NCBI RefSeq assembly: GCF_033304595.1
Contig: NZ_CP116341.1
Span: forward strand, 1,779,001-1,843,000
Source of the DNA: Sporosarcina jeotgali
Lineage (GTDB): Bacteria; Bacillota; Bacilli; Bacillales_A; Planococcaceae
Length of the DNA: 64,000 nt
Reading direction: 5' to 3'
The notes below the pieces were generated by a model. It was not told where the DNA came from and ran no database searches. It saw only the letters and a list, made by a program, of their open reading frames with translations. The translations under genes and the position numbers were made by a program. How positions within the stretch are numbered: position 1 is the first letter of the stretch; each line of letters begins with the position of its first letter. Positions 25,138 to 34,368 of this stretch are shown here, one piece after another.

Positions 25138-27195
25138 TCATTTCCTATCCCAAAAACGCTGCTGAGCAATTGCTGCAACGAATTCCTCACCGAAGTTCGG
25201 ATTGTTATCGGCAAAAACAACCCCAGCGAAGTTATTCTTTTGAGATTTCTTGATGAAAGATTGACCTGAAGCGGCAACGCCGATCGGTTTATAGTGTTTG
25301 TATGCAACATTTAAATATTCTTTAACATCGTAGTTGAATTGTTCCTGTTTCTTAGGATTTCCTCCAACAATATAGAGAGAATCGAAGAGATATGGACTGG
25401 TCGTCAAGAATGTTTCATCCACTTTGAGCTGGGTGCCGTCATTACCTGTAACCGTCCCTAACGTCTCGCTGACAATTACTATGAACACACCGTACTTTTC
25501 CAAAGTGTTCAATACATTCGTAACTTCATTTGTATCAAAACCATCTCCAACCAGTACGCCGACTTTTTGTGAATAGGCGTATTTAGGAGTGGTGGTCTGA
25601 CTCAATGATGGATAGCTGGTGGAGACAGGTACTTGAGAACCGCTCGGACGATTGACACCTATATTTTCTGCCACGATATAAGCCATCTCTTCATCTACAT
25701 TCACTAGAATATCTGCGTTCTGCTGTCGAACAGACTCACTTTTACAACTGCCAAGCTGATAACTCAACGCTTCAATTGTATGTTGTTTTTCAACAGGTGA
25801 TAAACTGTTCCAGAAAATCCGGGGCTGTGTGAAGAAGTCATCGAAAGATTTACTGCGAGCCCGGATGACATGGCCCTCCACTTTTTTCGGATAAGATTCA
25901 TACCCTCCTTCTTCTGGCGGGGTTGTATAGGGAGTGTTATTCGATAGCGAGTTCTTATGGTAGTTCGTCTGATCCACATCGATCCGATACCTCATAAATC
26001 CTTGTCGTGTATTGTTATGGAATGGACAAATCGGACGGTTAATCGGCAAATCCTGGAAATTCGCACTGCCAAGTCTATGGTATTGTGCACTCTGATAAGC
26101 CATCAGTCTTCCTTGAAGGACTGGATCATTTGAAAAATCAATGCCCGGAACGACATTGGCAGGGTTAAACGCAACTTGTTCAAGCTCCGCAAATTCGTTA
26201 TCCACGTTTCGATTCAGTGTCATTTTCCCTATCATTTGGACAGGGATCAGTTCTTCCGGCCAAAACTTCGATGGATCGAGGATGTCAAAATCATAGTTGA
26301 ATTCATCTTCCTTCGCAATCAGCTGGACCCCTAACTCATATTCTGCAAATGCACCGCGATCTATTGCTTCCCTTAAATCGCGACGATGGAAATCGGGATC
26401 GATTCCTCCAATTTTCTGAGCTTCATCCTGCAATAACGAATGGACTCCCAAGACCGGTTTCCAAACAAACCGGACAAAAGTTGCGATTTCTTGTTCGTTG
26501 ACAAATAGATACGTATTAATGGACCAAGATTCCATCATCCGATAGCTTCTCAGGATCCCTCGATCGGACATAACCCATAACACCATGTGGAGTGCTTCTT
26601 GATTATTTGCTACATAGTCCCAGAAGTTATCATGTGCGCCTGCAGCAGTCGGCATCCCAGTTCGAGGCTCCGGCTGGTAGGCATGCAAGGCGTCCGGAAA
26701 TTTCATAGCATCCTGGTTGATTAACACAGGCATCGCAATTGTCGTCAAGTCGTAGTTTCCTTCTTCTGTGTAAAACTTCACGCCTTTACAACGTAAATCT
26801 CTAGCCGTGTCCTTCGATCCCCTGCTTCCTTGTACGGTTGAGAACCGGACGAAAAGCGGTGTCTTCTTCCCAGCTTCCTGTAAAAAACCGGCTTTCGTAA
26901 ACTGCTTCATGGACTGATAACATTCAAATTCTCCATGCGCTCCGTAACCTCTAGCGTGAACTTTCCTTTCGGGGATCGGCTCATGTACGAAATGCGACAT
27001 CTTTTCAAAGAATTCATAGTCTTGACGCAGCGAGGGACCGCGGATACCCGCCTTTAATTGGTCTTCATCGTTTGATAACTTTTTCGATTGGTTTGTTGTC
27101 AGCGGCTTTCCAGAATTCCGGATACGGAATTCTTCCAGCTGATCATTTTTACTGTTTCCTGAGATGTTCTTTTCATTCATAGAAGATGATTCCAC
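25138..27195 (-). CDS. katE: Large-subunit monofunctional heme catalase (HPII/KatE type)
   Basis: About 685 residues, far longer than small catalases. The core has IPERKVHARGYGAHGEFE (catalytic His), FVRFSTVQGSRGSKDTARDL, and the proximal heme region RLMAYQSAQYHRLGSANFQ with the ligand Tyr. An extra C-terminal domain from about residue 540 (KVGVLVGDGFDTNEVTNVLN) has the class I glutamine-amidotransferase/DJ-1-like fold that defines the HPII clade. The frame opens at ATG 27231 and passes the GTG at 27193-27195, which lies 9 bases after AGAAGGG and is the preferred start. It detoxifies H2O2 in the cytosol. No PerR or SigB site was convincingly seen. Confidence 0.93.
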   Translation of the reverse strand: MESSSMNEKNISGNSKNDQLEEFRIRNSGKPLTTNQSKKLSNDEDQLKAGIRGPSLRQDYEFFEKMSHFVHEPIPERKVHARGYGAHGEFECYQSMKQFTKAGFLQEAGKKTPLFVRFSTVQGSRGSKDTARDLRCKGVKFYTEEGNYDLTTIAMPVLINQDAMKFPDALHAYQPEPRTGMPTAAGAHDNFWDYVANNQEALHMVLWVMSDRGILRSYRMMESWSINTYLFVNEQEIATFVRFVWKPVLGVHSLLQDEAQKIGGIDPDFHRRDLREAIDRGAFAEYELGVQLIAKEDEFNYDFDILDPSKFWPEELIPVQMIGKMTLNRNVDNEFAELEQVAFNPANVVPGIDFSNDPVLQGRLMAYQSAQYHRLGSANFQDLPINRPICPFHNNTRQGFMRYRIDVDQTNYHKNSLSNNTPYTTPPEEGGYESYPKKVEGHVIRARSKSFDDFFTQPRIFWNSLSPVEKQHTIEALSYQLGSCKSESVRQQNADILVNVDEEMAYIVAENIGVNRPSGSQVPVSTSYPSLSQTTTPKYAYSQKVGVLVGDGFDTNEVTNVLNTLEKYGVFIVIVSETLGTVTGNDGTQLKVDETFLTTSPYLFDSLYIVGGNPKKQEQFNYDVKEYLNVAYKHYKPIGVAASGQSFIKKSQKNNFAGVVFADNNPNFGEEFVAAIAQQRFWDRK

Positions 27196-27296
27196 ATGTA
27201 TGCACCCTTCTCTCAAGATATTTCCATACAATAGTAAGATATGCCACGCAGATCAGAGTATTCATCATAGATTCAAGAGGATTCTAGTGAAAAGTG

Positions 27297-27340
27297 AAAA
27301 AACCACCCCATGCTTTTAATAAGCAAAAAGGGTGGTTTAT
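27297..27340. terminator. Bidirectional terminator between clpE and katE
   Basis: AAACCACCC (27300-27308) pairs with GGGTGGTTT (27330-27338); on the minus strand it is followed by TTTTC. It ends the clpE transcript. Confidence 0.8.
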
Positions 27341-27393
27341 CAATCAAATAGAGTCAATTACCTCTACGTTTATTATATTTAAATCATTTTCTA

Positions 27394-29511
27394 TTAAGCT
27401 CGCTGTACCGCAATTTCTTCCCCGACAATATCCACACTTACATGTCCAACGGTCTCATTTTCCAATAAAAGATCTGTCAAAGGATCTTCAATTTTGTCTT
27501 GAATCACTCTTCGCAGCGGACGAGCGCCGAAGCGTTTGTCATAGCCTAATTTCACAAGTGCTTGCTTTGCTTCTTGAGTAATGGAGAGGTTGATGTCATT
27601 TTCTTCAATAGTTTTTTGAAGATCCATAAGCATCAAATCTACAATCTCCAGAAGGTCTTCTTCTGATAGTTCGTTGAATGCAACAATCGCATCAAAACGA
27701 TTTAGAAACTCTGGTTTGAAATAATCACTTAAGGTTTCTAACATCGTTACAGACTCATGCTCTGTCTGATTGAAGCCGACACTTGCTTTTTGAGCAACGC
27801 CTGTTCCTGCATTGCTCGTCATAATGATGACTGTATCTTTGAAACTTACAGTACGGCCATGCGAGTCCGTCAATCGGCCGTCCTCCATAATTTGCAGGAA
27901 CATGTTTTGCACATCGGGGTGAGCTTTTTCGATTTCATCGAGCAACAAAATTGAGTATGGATTTCTACGAATTTGTTCCGTCAATTGACCAGCTTCTTCA
28001 TGACCGACATAGCCAGGAGGTGACCCGATGACTTTGGAAGTGGCATGCTTCTCCATATACTCACTCATGTCCAGACGGATTAACGTATCACGGGAACCGA
28101 ATAACTCTTCCGCCAAAACCTTAGTAATTTCCGTTTTCCCAACACCAGTTGGTCCGACAAAAAGGAATGATCCGATCGGTCGATCCTTGGATTTTAATCC
28201 AGCACGGCTGCGGCGGATTGCTTTTGCGACTTTTTGAACCGCTTCAGACTGGCCAATAATTTTCTTCCCCAGACTTTCGGCAAGTCCTTTCATTTTTGCT
28301 TGCTCTGCAGCTTGAAGTTTTGTCACTGGAATACCTGTTTTCTCTTCTACAATCAATTCGATATCCGCAACAGATACTTCTGTATGCCCGGATTCTCCGT
28401 TTTGTTTTGCTTCCTCTAACTTTTTCTTTAATTGCACTTCTTCAGCACGCAGGTTGGCTGCTTTTTCATAATTCTCTTGATCTGCGGCTTGCTCTTTTTG
28501 CTGAACGATTTCTTGCAAGCGCATTTCCAGAGATTCTGAATCTCCAGCGGATGTCTGTTCCAGATTTAATCGTGCGCCCGCCTCATCCATCAAGTCAATC
28601 GCTTTATCTGGTAAAAAACGGTCCTGGATATAGCGCTGTGAAAGCGTTACAAACGCTTGTACCGCTTCGTCTGAATAGCTGACACTGTGGAAGTTTTCGT
28701 AACGATCTTTAATACCGTTCAAAATTTTAATTGTATCTTCTGCAGATGGTTCTTTAACGATGATTGGCTGGAATCGACGTTCAAGGGCAGCATCTTTTTC
28801 AATTTGTCGGTATTCTTTAAGCGTTGTTGCGCCAATCAGCTGTAACGTACCTCTGGCTAACGCAGGTTTTAAGATATTTCCTGCATCCATCTTAGACCCT
28901 TCGGCTGTTCCAGCTCCAACGAGTAAGTGAATTTCATCTACGAACAATAAAACATCCTGACGCGTTTCCAATTCCTCAATCAGCTGCTTCATCCGCTCTT
29001 CAAATTGTCCCCGGATTCCCGTATTTGTAACAAGGGATGCAACATCCAGCACGTATACTTTTTTGTTCAATAATTTCGCTGGCACATCACCTTCGTGGAT
29101 TTTCACTGCAAGCCCTTCAGCAATCGCAGTTTTACCAACACCCGGTTCTCCAATCAAGACAGGATTATTTTTGTTTCTTCTATTTAGAGTTTCGATTACG
29201 CGCTTAATTTCCTGATTGCGTCCGATTACTGGGTCTATTAAACCTTCTTGTGCATCATCGGATAAGTTTTTGCCTAACTGGTCCAGTAATCCCGGCTCGT
29301 GACTTTCAGGCTCTCTCACTTGCGTATATGTTTGTTTTGGCCCATTCGCCTGGTAAGATTCAGTTGAGAATGACGGTATGTTCCCTGCACTCAGTTGACC
29401 TTGTAATTCTTGAAAGCAGGAACTGCATAGATTTACCTGCATCGCTTGCTGATTCACTTGCAGCCTTAAATTCATAGTTGCTTGGTTTTTTTCACAATGT
29501 TGGCATCTCAT
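27394..29511 (-). CDS. clpE: ATP-dependent Clp protease ATP-binding subunit ClpE
   Basis: 705 residues. The N-terminal zinc finger [10 protein letters not shown] ... LCSSCFQE (two CxxC pairs) separates ClpE from ClpC. AAA+ domain 1 has Walker [14 protein letters not shown] and Walker [14 protein letters not shown]. The middle UVR-type coiled coil [19 protein letters not shown] lies near residue 350. AAA+ domain 2 has Walker [13 protein letters not shown] and Walker [14 protein letters not shown]. It unfolds proteins for ClpP during heat and protein-quality stress. The upstream region has CtsR-type operator repeats over a sigma-A promoter. It stands alone, as in Bacillus. Confidence 0.97.
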   Translation of the reverse strand: MRCQHCEKNQATMNLRLQVNQQAMQVNLCSSCFQELQGQLSAGNIPSFSTESYQANGPKQTYTQVREPESHEPGLLDQLGKNLSDDAQEGLIDPVIGRNQEIKRVIETLNRRNKNNPVLIGEPGVGKTAIAEGLAVKIHEGDVPAKLLNKKVYVLDVASLVTNTGIRGQFEERMKQLIEELETRQDVLLFVDEIHLLVGAGTAEGSKMDAGNILKPALARGTLQLIGATTLKEYRQIEKDAALERRFQPIIVKEPSAEDTIKILNGIKDRYENFHSVSYSDEAVQAFVTLSQRYIQDRFLPDKAIDLMDEAGARLNLEQTSAGDSESLEMRLQEIVQQKEQAADQENYEKAANLRAEEVQLKKKLEEAKQNGESGHTEVSVADIELIVEEKTGIPVTKLQAAEQAKMKGLAESLGKKIIGQSEAVQKVAKAIRRSRAGLKSKDRPIGSFLFVGPTGVGKTEITKVLAEELFGSRDTLIRLDMSEYMEKHATSKVIGSPPGYVGHEEAGQLTEQIRRNPYSILLLDEIEKAHPDVQNMFLQIMEDGRLTDSHGRTVSFKDTVIIMTSNAGTGVAQKASVGFNQTEHESVTMLETLSDYFKPEFLNRFDAIVAFNELSEEDLLEIVDLMLMDLQKTIEENDINLSITQEAKQALVKLGYDKRFGARPLRRVIQDKIEDPLTDLLLENETVGHVSVDIVGEEIAVQRA

Positions 29512-29548
29512 AGTATGTTCCTCCTTAATAGTTCACGTGTCATTTGAC

Positions 29549-29602
29549 TTTGACTATCTTTAACCTTACTTCTATTTTACACTGACCTAATTTGACATTC
29601 AA
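29549..29602 (-). promoter_or_regulatory. clpE promoter with two CtsR-type operators
   Basis: On the minus strand the -35 TTGAAT (29597-29602) and -10 TAAAAT (29574-29579) are separated by 17 bases. Heptads matching the CtsR pattern RGTCAAA-NNN-RGTCAAA occur twice: GGTTAAA-GAT-AGTCAAA (29549-29565) downstream of the -10, and TGTCAAA-TTA-GGTCAGT across the spacer (about 29581-29597). Binding there would block polymerase, in keeping with heat-shock derepression of clpE. Confidence 0.8.
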
Positions 29603-29704
29603 GAAATGTGCTTATAGTTATTTTTATTAAGCTGTAACTTGTTTTCCTTAGAAACGGATTACGCTCAGGTTTTTGGTAAACACTGAAAACAATGTCTTTT
29701 GCGT

Positions 29705-29733
29705 TTGATTGAACCTGTTTTATATACTATAAG
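29705..29733 (+). promoter_or_regulatory. Sigma-A-type promoter of the lrgAB-like operon
   Basis: TTGATT (29705-29710), 17-base spacer, TATAAG (29728-29733). The leader to the first gene is about 85 bases and includes GAAAGAAGGAATTC. Confidence 0.65.
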
Positions 29734-29823
29734 AATGGATTAAAAACGAATCGAGAGCTTCATCTAGTTGAACTCTTCAACACAATCTCATTCGAAATTG
29801 ATGAAAGAAGGAATTCGAAAGCT

Positions 29824-30207
29824 ATGAAAATTATAGTTAAGCTGAGTCAAGTCGCCGTACTATATGGTTTTTACTTAGCGGGAAGCTGGATACATGACTT
29901 CCTCCACATCCCGCTTCCGGGCAGCATTATAGGTTTATTGTTAGTTTGGGGATTATTAAGCACAAACCTTTTACAATTGAAATGGATAGAATCAGGAGCG
30001 CATGCCCTCTTATCGGTTCTGCCTATATTTTTCATCCCTGCAACTGTTGCTGTCATGAATTATGGCCACTTCTTTTCTGGCAAAGGCAGCTTGTTAATTC
30101 CAATTACAATTGTCAGTACGTTTTTAACGATGGGAATGGCCAGTTTTGTTAGCCAATCGGTCGCAAAGCGGATGGACAAGAAAAAGGCGGGATCTGAATG
30201 CAGCTGA
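29824..30207 (+). CDS. CidA/LrgA family holin-like protein
   Basis: 127 residues with four predicted membrane helices. LHIPLPGSIIGLLLVWGLL and LSVLPIFFIPATVAVMNYG are the conserved blocks of the CidA/LrgA family. Such proteins form oligomers in the membrane and, with the CidB/LrgB partner, influence murein hydrolase activity, carbon overflow (pyruvate uptake) and programmed lysis. It overlaps the following lrgB-type gene by 10 bp. Whether it is the Cid or Lrg paralogue cannot be decided; no LytR or CidR gene adjoins it. Confidence 0.92.
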   Translation: MKIIVKLSQVAVLYGFYLAGSWIHDFLHIPLPGSIIGLLLVWGLLSTNLLQLKWIESGAHALLSVLPIFFIPATVAVMNYGHFFSGKGSLLIPITIVSTFLTMGMASFVSQSVAKRMDKKKAGSECS

Positions 30208-30887
30208 TTCTTCTATCATTGGGATTCATACTCATGACGATTGCAATCTATTTTGCAATGACTGTGCTTTATATGAAAGTCCACTTACCATTTTTAGTAC
30301 CCATCATTACCACTACAATTGTCATTATCGTCATTCTGGTTCTGTTTAATATTCCTTATGAAACGTATATGTTTGGCGGACAGTGGATTGATAAGCTTCT
30401 CGGCCCTGCCGTGGTCTCGCTGGCGATTCCTTTATATAAACAAAAAGAATTATTGAAGCGTCATATCTTTCCGATTCTGACTGGCGTTTTGGCCGGATGT
30501 CTGACAGGGATGGTTACGGGCGTGCTGCTTGCGAAAAGTGCCGGATTTCCAAAAGAACTTGTCTTATCCATTTTGCCTAAATCGATTACGACGCCAATTG
30601 CGATGCAAATTGCAACGCAAATCGGCGGAGTTCCAGCACTGGCAGCCGTTTTTGTCATCATTGCTGGAATCTCGGGTGTGCTACTAAGTCACTATTTCCT
30701 CGCATTCTTCAAGTTGGACACGACTCTTGGACGTGGAATTGGATTAGGTGTCGCCACCCATGCTATCGGAACTTCCAAAGCGATTGAATACGGTGAACAG
30801 GAAGCGTCGTTAAGTTCTGTTGCAATGACTCTTTCTGCTATTTTCGGATCCATTCTCGGGCCAGTGGTTGCTCTGTTATTTTATTGA
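30198..30887 (+). CDS. CidB/LrgB family membrane protein
   Basis: 229 residues, about seven predicted helices. LLGPAVVSLAIPLYKQKELL, the LPKSITTPIAMQIATQIGG block and GVATHAIGTSKAIEYGEQE are hallmarks of the LrgB family. Partner of the upstream holin-like protein, translationally coupled through the 10-bp overlap. Followed by a hairpin terminator. Confidence 0.93.
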   Translation: MQLILLSLGFILMTIAIYFAMTVLYMKVHLPFLVPIITTTIVIIVILVLFNIPYETYMFGGQWIDKLLGPAVVSLAIPLYKQKELLKRHIFPILTGVLAGCLTGMVTGVLLAKSAGFPKELVLSILPKSITTPIAMQIATQIGGVPALAAVFVIIAGISGVLLSHYFLAFFKLDTTLGRGIGLGVATHAIGTSKAIEYGEQEASLSSVAMTLSAIFGSILGPVVALLFY

Positions 30888-30956
30888 TGAAATGACTTGG
30901 CAGTTTAAATAGATCGATACTAATGATGATTTTATAGTCGACCTTTGCTATTAAAA

Positions 30957-30992
30957 CAAGCAGAAACCGATTAAATTCGGTTTCTGCTTATT
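30957..30992 (+). terminator. Stem-loop terminator after lrgB-like gene
   Basis: AAGCAGAAACCGA pairs with TCGGTTTCTGCTT around a 6-base loop; the following T run is interrupted (ATTTCGTT). Confidence 0.65.
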
Positions 30993-31019
30993 TCGTTGTC
31001 GATTAATCTTTAATGAAGT

Positions 31020-31472
31020 TTACAAATCAATAGTTGTCGAGCGTTGCTTCAATTTACGATGCAGACCATTCAGCTTCTCCATCAGCTCTTCATATTCTGT
31101 CAAACTAATGTTGCATAACTGTACTTCTTCTGCAACCCGTCTTGTAATCGCACGTTGCTCCTGGAAGGCTTTTTCTTCAAGGGTTACATATACTTTCCGC
31201 TCGTCTTCTTTAGAGCGTTGTTTACGAAGCCAGCCATTTTCCTGCATTCGTGAAATCATTGGATTCAGAGTACCTGTTCCCAGGTTTACCCGCTCCCCCA
31301 GTTCCTTCATTGTCACTTCATCTTTTTCCCATAATGCTAATAATACTAAGTATTGAGGATACGTCAGTCCAAATGATTTTAGAGCACTCGTATACAATTT
31401 GTTAAACTCTCCAGCAGTTTCATAGACAGCGAAACAAAGCTGTTTGTCGAGTGAAAGGAAATCTTTCATCAT
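31020..31472 (-). CDS. ohrR: OhrR-type organic peroxide sensor (MarR family repressor)
   Basis: 150 residues. N-terminal DKQLCFAVYETAGEFNKLY has the single peroxide-sensing Cys (residue 13) of one-Cys OhrR proteins and the Tyr that hydrogen-bonds to it. A winged helix-turn-helix follows: LTYPQYLVLLALWEKDEVTM, LGERVNLGTGTLNPMISRM and RKQRSKEDERKVYVTL. It represses ohr until the Cys is oxidised. The start overlaps the gpx stop by 4 bp (ATGA), so it is the last gene of an ohr-gpx-ohrR operon and autoregulated through the site upstream of ohr. Confidence 0.92.
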   Translation of the reverse strand: MMKDFLSLDKQLCFAVYETAGEFNKLYTSALKSFGLTYPQYLVLLALWEKDEVTMKELGERVNLGTGTLNPMISRMQENGWLRKQRSKEDERKVYVTLEEKAFQEQRAITRRVAEEVQLCNISLTEYEELMEKLNGLHRKLKQRSTTIDL

Positions 31473-31945
31473 AGGAGCTTTTCCACATCTTCTGCCAATT
31501 TCTCAGGAGCCGTCTGCGGAGCGTATCGATTTACCACTTTTCCATCACGATCCACTAAAAACTTAGTGAAGTTCCACTTAATCTTTTTTGATAGCATTCC
31601 TTTCTTCTCTGAAGTTAAATGAGTGAATAAGGGATCAGCATGGTCCCCATTTACATCAACTTTAGCGAATACGGGAAATGTAACACCGTAATTCACTTGG
31701 CAAAATTCTGTAGTTTCATCTATATTATCAAACTCTTGGTCGTTGAATTGATCGCAAGGAAAGCCTAAAACTGTTAAGCCTTGGTCTTTATATTCTTCAT
31801 ATAATTCCTGCAGTCCGCCAAACTGAGGTGCAAACCCGCATTTACTCGCTGTATTGACAATAAGGAGCGGCTTGCCTTCATATTCCTTTAGCGACAGCAT
31901 TTCACCATTTGCTTTTTTCACTTCGAAATCATAAATTGAACCCAT
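31469..31945 (-). CDS. Glutathione peroxidase family thiol peroxidase (BsaA-like)
   Basis: 158 residues. The peroxidatic Cys36 lies in NTASKCGFAPQFGGLQELYE; FPCDQFNDQE has the resolving-type Cys and conserved Gln; WNFTKFLVDRDGKVV has the catalytic Trp-Asn. It uses Cys rather than selenocysteine. In bacilli such enzymes reduce peroxides using thioredoxin or another thiol. It lies between ohr (14 bp upstream) and ohrR, which ties it to organic peroxide defence. This is an unusual third member, since ohr and ohrR are usually alone. Confidence 0.93.
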   Translation of the reverse strand: MGSIYDFEVKKANGEMLSLKEYEGKPLLIVNTASKCGFAPQFGGLQELYEEYKDQGLTVLGFPCDQFNDQEFDNIDETTEFCQVNYGVTFPVFAKVDVNGDHADPLFTHLTSEKKGMLSKKIKWNFTKFLVDRDGKVVNRYAPQTAPEKLAEDVEKLL

Positions 31946-31959
31946 TCGAATTCCTCCTC

Positions 31960-32379
31960 TTAGTTAACAAATAGTTCAACTTCTATATTACCGCGCATCG
32001 CTTTTGAGTATGGGCAATAGTTGTGCGCTTTGTGTGCATATTCTAAAGCTACTGCATGTTCTACTCCCTCAATTGAAACTTCCAGTTTGACCCCGAGCTT
32101 CACGCCTTTGTCTTCCTTATCTGGATACAACGCAACAGTTGCTATAACTTCACTGCTTTCAAACTCGACTTGGTCTTTTTCTAATTGAAGTTCAAGTGCG
32201 CTGTTAAAACATGCACTATATCCAGCCGCAAATAACTGTTCAGGATTTGAAGCAGTTGTCACATCTCCCCCAAGTGCAGCCGGTTTGGCTACATCTAAAT
32301 TGAAGATATTGTCCGGTGAATAAACCGATCCATCCCGGCCGCCTGTATTAATAATCGTAGTTTCGTAAAATGGTTTCAT
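31960..32379 (-). CDS. ohr: Organic hydroperoxide resistance protein Ohr
   Basis: About 139 residues, OsmC/Ohr family. The two redox Cys are in FAAGYSACFNSALELQ and HKAHNYCPYSKAMRGN, and the Arg in NTGGRDGSVYSPD is conserved. It reduces organic hydroperoxides with lipoylated or other dithiol partners. The open frame extends to 32418, but the ATG at 32377-32379 follows AAAAGGAG and gives MKPFYETTI, the usual start; the upstream codons run into the operator. Confidence 0.95.
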   Translation of the reverse strand: MKPFYETTIINTGGRDGSVYSPDNIFNLDVAKPAALGGDVTTASNPEQLFAAGYSACFNSALELQLEKDQVEFESSEVIATVALYPDKEDKGVKLGVKLEVSIEGVEHAVALEYAHKAHNYCPYSKAMRGNIEVELFVN

Positions 32380-32417
32380 AGTTAAAACTCCTTTTATTTT
32401 ATATCTTGCACGATTCA

Positions 32418-32429
32418 ATCGTATACGAT
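32418..32429. promoter_or_regulatory. Probable OhrR operator
   Basis: ATCGTATACGAT is a perfect 12-bp palindrome about 40 bases upstream of the ohr start, within TATATCGTATACGATTGAAT (minus strand). OhrR operators are TACAATT-AATTGTA-like inverted repeats at this position. Assignment rests on location and symmetry. Confidence 0.55.
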
Positions 32430-32547
32430 ATAAAATCTTGTTACAAATTTAATGCTTGCTATGATTAAATTTCAACAACAATAGTTGTGACAATTCTTAT
32501 AAAACGATAAACTTAGAGTGACGAACCATTTTGAAAGGAGCATACAT

Positions 32548-33603
32548 ATGACATATAAACCAGATACGGCTGAAACAAAAAAACTGATCCAGCAACTTGT
32601 ATCGATTCCAAGTCCTTCAGGCTATACAAATGAGGTCATCACTTTTGTCGAAGATTATTTGAAAAAGTTCAATGTGAAAACGATGCGCAACCGTAAAGGC
32701 GGACTGATTGCCACACTGCCTGGTAAAAACAATGAGGAGCACCGCATGCTGACGGCCCACGTGGATACGCTTGGCGCTATGGTAAAAGAAGTGAAAAGCA
32801 ATGGACGACTGAAACTCGATTTGATTGGCGGCTATAACTACAATTCAATTGAAGGCGAGTACTGTCAAATTCATACGGCTTCAGGCAAAACGATTACAGG
32901 CACGATCTTAATGCACCAAACTTCTGTACACGTGTACAAAGATGCTGGCAAAGCAGACCGAAACCAAGTAAATATGGAAGTCCGCATTGATGCGAATGTG
33001 AAGAACGAGAAGGAAGTCCGCGCTCTCGGCATAGAAGTCGGTGATTTTGTATCACTCGATCCGCGTGTGGAGATTTGTGATAATGGGTTTATCAAGTCCC
33101 GCCACTTGGATGATAAAGCCAGTGTCGCGATTTTGCTGCAGCTTATTAAACAACTCCATGAAGAGAAAATCACTTTACCGGTTACAACACATTTCTTAAT
33201 TTCCAACAATGAAGAAATCGGTTATGGCGGGAATTCCAATATTCCAGAGGAAACTGTCGAGTATTTAGCAGTCGATATGGGTGCAATGGGGGATGGCCAA
33301 TCTACAGATGAATACACGGTGTCCATTTGTGCAAAAGACGGAAGCGGCCCTTACCACCTGGGACTGCGCAACTCACTCGTTGAATTAGCGAAAAAACGAG
33401 ACATTGCCTACAAGCTCGATATTTATCCGTACTATGGATCTGATGCATCCGCAGCCATCAGAGCAGGACATGACATCATTCACGGACTGATTGGACCGGG
33501 CATTGACTCTTCACACGCGTTTGAACGCACACATGAGGATTCGCTGGAATGTACATTGCAGCTGCTTTATTATTATGTGCAGTCAGAGTTACAGCAGTAT
33601 TGA
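32548..33603 (+). CDS. M42 family aminopeptidase/endoglucanase-like metallopeptidase
   Basis: About 351 residues. Binuclear metal ligands of the family: LTAHVDTLGAMV (His-Asp), KSRHLDDKASVAILLQLI (bridging Asp), SNNEEIGYGGNSNIPEETVE (catalytic Glu and ligand Glu), VDMGAMGDGQ (Asp) and IDSSHAFERTHEDSL (His). Cytosolic peptidase that trims peptides. The frame opens at 32518, but ATG 32548-32550 follows GAAAGGAG and is the start. Followed by a terminator. Confidence 0.92.
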   Translation: MTYKPDTAETKKLIQQLVSIPSPSGYTNEVITFVEDYLKKFNVKTMRNRKGGLIATLPGKNNEEHRMLTAHVDTLGAMVKEVKSNGRLKLDLIGGYNYNSIEGEYCQIHTASGKTITGTILMHQTSVHVYKDAGKADRNQVNMEVRIDANVKNEKEVRALGIEVGDFVSLDPRVEICDNGFIKSRHLDDKASVAILLQLIKQLHEEKITLPVTTHFLISNNEEIGYGGNSNIPEETVEYLAVDMGAMGDGQSTDEYTVSICAKDGSGPYHLGLRNSLVELAKKRDIAYKLDIYPYYGSDASAAIRAGHDIIHGLIGPGIDSSHAFERTHEDSLECTLQLLYYYVQSELQQY

Positions 33604-33614
33604 TTGAATAACAA

Positions 33615-33654
33615 AAAAGACCAGCTGCCATTTTTCAGGCGGCTGGTTTTTACA
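33615..33654 (+). terminator. Intrinsic terminator after the M42 peptidase
   Basis: ACCAGCTGCC pairs with GGCGGCTGGT (one G-T type mismatch) around an 8-base loop and is followed by TTTTTAC. Confidence 0.75.
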
Positions 33655-33732
33655 TTCTTTAGGATTTCTGAATCCCCTGTAAACAGTGTGAATCAAGAAC
33701 AATTGCATATAGATTTTCACTGGCACTTAACC

Positions 33733-34368
33733 TTATTCTGGTTCACCGTCGATATAGAAGGGAGTATTAAATTCCACGCCGTCTTCTCCTATATACTTCC
33801 GCGGAGCAATTTTAGTCAATTGATATGTGAAACCTTTATCTCCCTTTACACGCAATGTGTAGCGGTCTCCCTCTCTTTCAATCTTAAAATCATCAAATTC
33901 TCCTGCAGGCAATGCAGGTTCCGGTATTGTGTAAACATTCTGGTATTTCTCAGGTTCTTCATCATCCTCTTCCTTCCCCATCAATGAATCTCCCATGTCT
34001 ATGAAGACATCCTGAATGATCAGCAAATGGTCCGTGACTTCAATGCTGTATTTGCTGGGACTTGTAAAGCTGGTCTGCAGCAGATACACATTCCTCCAGG
34101 ATTCCGTCACATCTTTTCCGTCCGATTCAGCAGCAGGTGTCTCAGTGGCAGATGGAGTGAGAAGTGCATAAAGACCGCCAGCAAGTGACAAAAAGACAAT
34201 CATTGACACGACAACGGGAATCCATTTCGGCGTCCGGCGGGGTGATTTACGTGAGGCATGCTCAAAAACTCGACTGCGTGCTTTTCTTTTTTGCTCGCTT
34301 GAGGGTTCTGTTGCTTTGCTAAGTGATTTCAATTCTTCTGTAATGTCATCATCGGACAAGTGTGTCAA
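33733..34368 (-). CDS. Probable anti-sigma factor, single-span membrane protein
   Basis: About 211 residues: a soluble N-terminus (SDDDITEELKSLSKATEP), one membrane helix (WIPVVVSMIVFLSLAGGLYA, about residues 50-69) and an extracellular part with a beta-rich C-terminal domain. This is the layout of transmembrane anti-sigma factors, and the gene directly follows an ECF sigma gene, overlapping it by about 20 bp. The open frame begins upstream at 34416; the TTG at 34366-34368 is 8 bases after AAGGGAGG, so it is preferred. Expected role is to hold the sigma factor inactive until an envelope signal. The family itself is not recognised. Confidence 0.7.
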   Translation of the reverse strand: MTHLSDDDITEELKSLSKATEPSSEQKRKARSRVFEHASRKSPRRTPKWIPVVVSMIVFLSLAGGLYALLTPSATETPAAESDGKDVTESWRNVYLLQTSFTSPSKYSIEVTDHLLIIQDVFIDMGDSLMGKEEDDEEPEKYQNVYTIPEPALPAGEFDDFKIEREGDRYTLRVKGDKGFTYQLTKIAPRKYIGEDGVEFNTPFYIDGEPE

